Positions 38,237-41,432 of a DNA stretch of 41,432 nucleotides are shown piece after piece. Made by a program: the position numbers and the translations under genes. The first letter of the stretch is position 1, and each line of letters opens with the position of its first letter. The notes beneath the pieces are model-generated. The model was not told the origin of the DNA, searched no databases, and saw nothing but the letters and a program-made list of their open reading frames with translations. The DNA comes from Sporolactobacillus inulinus (lineage in GTDB: Bacteria; Bacillota; Bacilli; Bacillales; Sporolactobacillaceae), in contig NZ_BJMS01000013.1 of NCBI RefSeq assembly GCF_006539285.1, positions 1-41,432 of the forward strand, read 5' to 3'.

Positions 38237-38328
38237 GAAAAACAACTTTGGCCAGCACAGATGCAAACGGAAGTGTGTTTGCATCTGCAAGATTCGCGGA
38301 TACAAACACTAATGAAACCAGCCAAAGT
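38237..38328 (-). other. First attenuator hairpin, overlapping the leader peptide codons
   Basis: Inner stem CAGATGCAAAC/GTTTGCATCTG (11 perfect pairs, 38258-38268 with 38277-38287) and outer stem ACTTTGGC (38328-38321, minus strand) with GCCAAAGT (38252-38245), followed directly by TGTTTTTC. The 5' arm of the outer stem is the Tyr17-Phe18-Gly19 codons of the leader peptide, so a ribosome in that place excludes the outer stem. Confidence 0.65.
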
Positions 38329-38377
38329 AATAGTATCGATTGATTTGGAAACAACCTTTATGTTTTATCATCATCAT
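38309..38377 (-). CDS. Aromatic-amino-acid leader peptide of the tkt-aroF-aroB operon
   Basis: 22 codons and a TAG stop. The first 14 residues are MMMIKHKGCFQINR; the last eight are YYYFGWFH, six of which are aromatic: Tyr-Tyr-Tyr-Phe-Gly-Trp-Phe-His. AGGAG lies 8 bases before the first ATG (38386-38390), and the predicted transcription start (about 38403) is some 26 bases before that ATG. The frame lies between a good promoter and three terminator-like hairpins ahead of genes for the common aromatic pathway. By analogy with the phe and trp leader peptides of enteric bacteria, stalling at Tyr, Phe or Trp codons when the charged tRNAs are scarce should alter RNA folding and allow readthrough. 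The coding elements are seen; the mechanism is inferred. Confidence 0.85.
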   Translation of the reverse strand: MMMIKHKGCFQINRYYYFGWFH

Positions 38378-38409
38378 TTGAAAAACTCCTAAACCAGTTG
38401 GTGACAAAT

Positions 38410-38438
38410 ACAATAACAAGTTACAATCTGAATGTCAA
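38410..38438 (-). promoter_or_regulatory. Predicted sigma-A promoter of the tkt operon
   Basis: On the minus strand perfect TTGACA, 17 bases, TATTGT. The spacer begins with TTCAGATTG, a word also found in the spacer of the divergent aroD promoter. Confidence 0.8.
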
Positions 38439-38454
38439 GACAAATTTGAAAAAA

Positions 38455-38503
38455 GCAACGAATCATTTAAGCCAATGTCCGATCACCATACGTTGCTGCA
38501 ACG
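38455..38503. other. GCAACG inverted repeats between the divergent aro promoters
   Basis: GCAACG (38455), CGTTGC (38491) and GCAACG (38498) lie between the two divergent promoters, the last two forming CGTTG-CTG-CAACG followed by GATTTTTTT on the plus strand. It may be an operator or a weak terminator; nothing else is seen in this part of the 515-base gap. Confidence 0.4.
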
Positions 38504-38519
38504 GATTTTTTTACATGGA

Positions 38520-38548
38520 TTGACAGCGTTCAGATTGCATGCTACGCT
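38520..38548 (+). promoter_or_regulatory. Predicted sigma-A promoter of aroD
   Basis: TTGACA, 17 bases, TACGCT with a TG extension (TGCTACGCT). Predicted start about 25 bases before the aroD ATG. Confidence 0.65.
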
Positions 38549-38578
38549 CTCGATAATAAACAGAAAAGAAGGAAAATG

Positions 38579-39364
38579 ATGAACACTGTTCGATTAAAAA
38601 ATCTAACGATTGGCTGCGGGCGACAGAAAATCTGTGTTCCAATCACCGCCACCACAGCAGAACAAGCGGTAAACGCGGCAAAACGGATCCTTGCGGGGCC
38701 GGTTGATTTTATCGAGTGGCGCATTGACTCTATGAGAAGCAGTTCTTGGACGGCGATCATCGATACTGCAGATCAGCTTAATGCCGTTCTGGGTCAAACT
38801 CCGCTCCTCGCGACGTTCAGAAGCGTAAATGAAGGGGGAAAACAATCGATCAGCGAAGAGGACTATTTCCATCTGTACGAAGCATTGGCAATGCAGAAAC
38901 TGGCGGACGCATTTGATTTGGAATTATCCCGTTCAGACGATATGCGGACGCGTTTAGTGAAACGATTACATGAACTGGGGAGAATGGTTGTCTTTAGCGC
39001 GCACTACTTCTCGTGCACGCCAGCTGAATCTAAGATCATTTCGATCTTAAAGAAAATGGAAGCTGAACACGCGGATATTGCAAAAATTGCGGTGATGCCG
39101 AACGCCCAAGCAGATGTGCTGCGTCTGATGCATGCAACGTTAAAAGCGAGTCAAGCAATGACGGTTCCGATTGTCACCATGTCCATGGGACGTTTAGGAA
39201 AACTGTCGAGAATCAGCGGTGCGCTTACCGGGTCTGCAGTTACGTTCGGGAGCGTTGACCAGGCCTCTGCACCAGGTCAGATTGAAGTAAACTTTTTGAA
39301 ACAAATACTGAACGAATTGGCTGTAAATGAAGTGGATAGCGATCAATCAATACGTAAGTTCTAA
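38579..39364 (+). CDS. aroD: 3-dehydroquinate dehydratase, type I
   Basis: 261-residue class I dehydroquinase forming a Schiff base with substrate; third step of the shikimate pathway. Catalytic residues are visible: Glu46 and Arg48 in DFIEWRID, His142 in VVFSAHYF and the Schiff-base Lys169 in IAKIAVMP; also TMSMGRLGKLSRISG and the end SAPGQI. I prefer ATG 38579 to the one three bases upstream because AAGAAGGA is then 5 bases away. Divergent from tkt-aroF-aroB, which supplies its substrate. Single gene followed by a strong hairpin terminator. Confidence 0.95.
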   Translation: MNTVRLKNLTIGCGRQKICVPITATTAEQAVNAAKRILAGPVDFIEWRIDSMRSSSWTAIIDTADQLNAVLGQTPLLATFRSVNEGGKQSISEEDYFHLYEALAMQKLADAFDLELSRSDDMRTRLVKRLHELGRMVVFSAHYFSCTPAESKIISILKKMEAEHADIAKIAVMPNAQADVLRLMHATLKASQAMTVPIVTMSMGRLGKLSRISGALTGSAVTFGSVDQASAPGQIEVNFLKQILNELAVNEVDSDQSIRKF

Positions 39365-39471
39365 ATCTCATGAGCCGCGCGGGTTATTTTCAAACAGAGC
39401 AAAGCACTACGTCTTTTCATCCATCGATCGTAGCAATTAGTGAAACTGCGCTGATGTGCGTATTGAGAAAC

Positions 39472-39529
39472 AAATACGTTCATACGGATTGTCTTCTATG
39501 AAAAGAAAGACCCGTATGAACGTATTTTT
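39472..39529. terminator. Terminator between convergent aroD and ispH
   Basis: A perfect 16-bp stem (AAATACGTTCATACGG with its complement) around a 24-base loop, then TT on the plus strand; on the minus strand it is followed by TGTTTCTC. Serves both genes. Confidence 0.85.
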
Positions 39530-39551
39530 GGAGTAAATGAGATGCATGGCG

Positions 39552-40514
39552 TTAGCTTTTTCTTGCTTTTACTTTAACCTTAGGCAATATGTTTTTACTC
39601 TTTGCCGCTTGGCTTTCGGTAGACCACGTTTCCGGGTTTTCCGGATCATATTGATCGAGGAAGAGCGTTACTTCCTTGGTTAATTGAGTGGGCGTCGAGG
39701 CACCGGCAGTAACGGCAACCTTTTGCACGCCGTTCAGCCATTCAAGCTTCAGTTCAGACAGATCAGCAATCCGGTAGGAGCGGGTTTTTGCAATCTCTTT
39801 AGATACTTGAGCAAGACGATTGGAATTATTGCTACGCGGGTCACCGACGACGATAAGCAGATCGGCATCTTTTGCCTGCGTTGCCACCGCTTCCTGACGT
39901 GTCTGCGTTGCTCGGCAGATTTCGTTACAATTCTCCGCTTGCGGGTATTTGGCTTTGATTTCATTCATCAGATCCATGACATCCCATTGACTCATGGTCG
40001 TTTGATTGGTGATCAGGATCTTGTCCGTATTAAAATGAAGCTGATCAATGTCCGCAACGGTTTCAACAAGATGAACACGATCAGGGGCGACACCGATGGC
40101 TCCCTCAGGCTCCGGGTGCCCTTTTTTGCCAATATAGATCACATGGTAGCCCTCTTTTATCTTTTCATTGATCAGGGTATGTGTCTTGGTTACATCAGGG
40201 CATGTCGCGTCAATGACCGTCAATCTCTTAGCTTCTGCCGTCTTGCGTACGTCCGGTGAAACGCCATGTGCGGTAAAGATTACGGTACCGTGATCGACTT
40301 CGTCAAGCAGTTCGATTCTTTTTTTGCCCCGTACATCAAGGGTGATGATGCCGTCTTCCTTCAGAGCTTCGGTGACGTGATGGTTGTGAACGATCATGCC
40401 GAGTATATAAATGGGTCTTGGCAGACTTGGATCCATAGCTGCCTTTCTGGCAATGACCAAGGCGTCAACCACACCATAACAATAGCCTCGCGGTGAGACC
40501 TTGATTACGTTCAT
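39552..40514 (-). CDS. ispH: 4-hydroxy-3-methylbut-2-enyl diphosphate reductase
   Basis: 320-residue IspH (LytB, YqfP), iron-sulfur enzyme catalysing the last step of the MEP isoprenoid pathway. Cluster cysteines in [20 protein letters not shown] and [15 protein letters not shown]; catalytic Glu in HPEPEGAIG; also [27 protein letters not shown] and TAGASTP. Start ATG 40514 after GGGGAG; the longer frame upstream starts before that site. Provides precursors for undecaprenol, whose recycling kinase is dgkA in this window. Confidence 0.96.
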   Translation of the reverse strand: MNVIKVSPRGYCYGVVDALVIARKAAMDPSLPRPIYILGMIVHNHHVTEALKEDGIITLDVRGKKRIELLDEVDHGTVIFTAHGVSPDVRKTAEAKRLTVIDATCPDVTKTHTLINEKIKEGYHVIYIGKKGHPEPEGAIGVAPDRVHLVETVADIDQLHFNTDKILITNQTTMSQWDVMDLMNEIKAKYPQAENCNEICRATQTRQEAVATQAKDADLLIVVGDPRSNNSNRLAQVSKEIAKTRSYRIADLSELKLEWLNGVQKVAVTAGASTPTQLTKEVTLFLDQYDPENPETWSTESQAAKSKNILPKVKVKARKS

Positions 40515-40567
40515 GTTAATCTCCCCGTTCTGCAGTAGCTGCAATAAATAAGTCAATTCATTAAATT

Positions 40568-40596
40568 ATTATAAATGAGCCGGCTTGGGAACACAA
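40568..40596 (-). promoter_or_regulatory. Predicted promoter of ispH
   Basis: On the minus strand TTGTGT, 17 bases, perfect TATAAT; the -35 is poor. Confidence 0.5.
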
Positions 40597-40610
40597 TGGA
40601 TGCGCAAGCG

Positions 40611-41279
40611 TTAAATATACATACGGGGAACAGAAGGTTTGGTCGGTACCACTTCACTATTCAGTAACGACGCTTTATAATGCTTTTTACGTTTTGCTTT
40701 TAAGGGCTTTTTGTTCTTGGCGATTCCTTTTTTCTTTTGTTCGTTCGTTTGATCGTCATCTGCTTCATCGGTTTTATCAACCGTTTCTTTCCTTGAGTTA
40801 CGCTCACTCTCTTTGCGATTGCCAGCAGCCTCTTCATTGTGGTCGGGCGTGTCATCACTGCTGTTTTCCTCTTTATCGGTTTTATCACTGTCCCCTTGAA
40901 TGCCCTTCATCGCACTGATAATTGCCGGAGCATTTTTAATTAACGGTCCAAATTGTTGAATCATTGGCAGAACGGTTTGTGCGGTCTGAATTGCTTTTTG
41001 AGCGTTGACCAAAATACCGCCTAAATTCAAGCCACTAGTCGCACCACCATTTGTATGCGGCGCTCCTGCTGAGAGCAGTGATGTGAGTAACGCACCAATC
41101 CCGCCGTTTCCGCTTTGTGGCGGCGGAGTCGTTTGCGTCGGCATTTGCGGCGCTTGCGATTGACGAACAGGAAAGATCGGTGGGAATCCAAACCCGCGGG
41201 CAGGCTCTGCAGGGGGTTCACTGGGCGGCTGCATCGTCCAGAAAAATGGATCCTGAGGACCACGCTCGAACGGCGGCAT
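40611..41279 (-). CDS. yqfQ: YqfQ/VrrA-like protein
   Basis: 222 residues: a Pro/Gln-rich N-terminal third (PPSEPPAEPARGFGFPP, PTQTTPPPQSG), a Gly-rich segment, a conserved hydrophobic core (NAQKAIQTAQTVLPMIQQF then GPLIKNAPAIISAMKG) and a long charged tail (Asp/Glu then Lys-rich). The core is the signature of the YqfQ family, which includes VrrA of B. anthracis with its variable repeats; position next to ispH agrees with B. subtilis. Start ATG after AAAGGAGCG. Function not established; low-complexity ends suggest a structural or surface role. A promoter of sporulation type lies upstream. Confidence 0.82.
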   Translation of the reverse strand: MPPFERGPQDPFFWTMQPPSEPPAEPARGFGFPPIFPVRQSQAPQMPTQTTPPPQSGNGGIGALLTSLLSAGAPHTNGGATSGLNLGGILVNAQKAIQTAQTVLPMIQQFGPLIKNAPAIISAMKGIQGDSDKTDKEENSSDDTPDHNEEAAGNRKESERNSRKETVDKTDEADDDQTNEQKKKGIAKNKKPLKAKRKKHYKASLLNSEVVPTKPSVPRMYI

Positions 41280-41331
41280 AATGGTTCGCTCCTTTCTTTA
41301 CCCCATGACAAATAAAGGTTTTTGACCATTA

Positions 41332-41358
41332 CCCCTGCTTCTTGAATAACGGCAGGGG
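41332..41358. other. Hairpin in the yqfQ leader
   Basis: CCCCTGC pairs with GCAGGGG around a 13-base loop, 53 bases before the yqfQ start. No T tract; possibly affects mRNA stability or translation. Confidence 0.35.
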
Positions 41359-41388
41359 CAATCGGTAACGGGGACATTTGCTGATAGT

Positions 41389-41415
41389 TAGTTTATGTCA
41401 TAACGGCATATCGGT
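41389..41415 (-). promoter_or_regulatory. Candidate mother-cell sporulation promoter of yqfQ
   Basis: On the minus strand AC, 16 bases, CATAAACTA, fitting the sigma-K pattern (AC-N16-CATANNNTA). A sigma-A reading (TTGTCA-N17-CATAAA) is also possible. Confidence 0.4.
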
Positions 41416-41432
41416 GACAATTGCTGAAGATT

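Noticed and set aside
38061-38410. T-box riboswitch as an explanation of the tkt leader.
   Set aside because: No T-box sequence or specifier/antiterminator layout is visible, and the short frame with SD and aromatic run is a better explanation.
39684-40259. 191-codon plus-strand frame opposite ispH.
   Set aside because: Antisense shadow of a fully conserved gene; no binding site or homology recognised. Other long antisense frames (e.g. 6111-6623 under hemW, 17772-18260 under floA) were dismissed for the same reason.

Overview
The window is chromosomal DNA of an endospore-forming member of the Bacillales. The order holA, rpsT, gpr, lepA, hemW, hrcA-grpE-dnaK-dnaJ-prmA-rsmE-mtaB, rpsU-yqeY, floA, yqfC-yqfD-phoH-pgpH-ybeY-dgkA-cdd-era-yqzL-recO, ccpN, yqxD-dnaG-sigA, trmK-nif3, ispH, yqfQ follows, from memory, the yqe/yqf region of Bacillus subtilis. 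Sporulation genes (gpr, yqfC, yqfD) confirm a spore former. Several genes present there in B. subtilis are absent here: spoIIP, the nfeD partner of floA, glyQS, ppsR (yqfL) and cccA. A lineage such as Sporolactobacillaceae would fit, but this is inference from gene content only.

Layout. 1-3.3 kb: holA converges on rpsT; gpr diverges from rpsT and is followed by a small YqxA-like membrane protein. 3.3-4.3 kb: a gene-poor kilobase with its own sigma-A promoter, a well-folded RNA-like segment ending in an intrinsic terminator (candidate ncRNA), a dispersed Bacillaceae-type repeat, four copies of a short AT-rich box, and the lepA promoter. 4.3-15.4 kb: lepA-hemW, then the CIRCE-controlled heat-shock operon continuing into three RNA/protein modification genes. 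15.4-20.8 kb: a Na/Pi cotransporter-family gene on the minus strand, rpsU-yqeY, floA with a small unknown membrane-anchored protein, a second copy of the dispersed repeat, and the sporulation pair yqfC-yqfD. 20.9-33.8 kb: a dense run of housekeeping genes (RNA maturation, c-di-AMP turnover, undecaprenol recycling, recombination, primase, housekeeping sigma factor, tRNA methylation). Both ends of the 33.9-39.4 kb block are flanked by genes that are neighbours in B. subtilis (nif3 and ispH).

That block is the most interesting part. It holds tkt-aroF-aroB on the minus strand, divergent from aroD. Transketolase makes erythrose 4-phosphate, AroF condenses it with PEP, AroB and AroD carry out the next two shikimate steps. 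Upstream of tkt, behind a consensus sigma-A promoter and a good Shine-Dalgarno sequence, lies a 22-codon reading frame ending in NRYYYFGWFH and a stop, followed by three terminator-like hairpins before tkt. The 5' arm of the first hairpin lies inside the Tyr-Phe-Gly codons. This has the anatomy of a ribosome-mediated attenuator sensing all three aromatic amino acids, an unusual design in Firmicutes, where T-box or TRAP control is the norm for such genes. The mechanism is inferred; the sequence elements are directly visible.

The window ends with ispH and the YqfQ/VrrA-like protein gene, the latter behind a promoter resembling mother-cell sporulation promoters.
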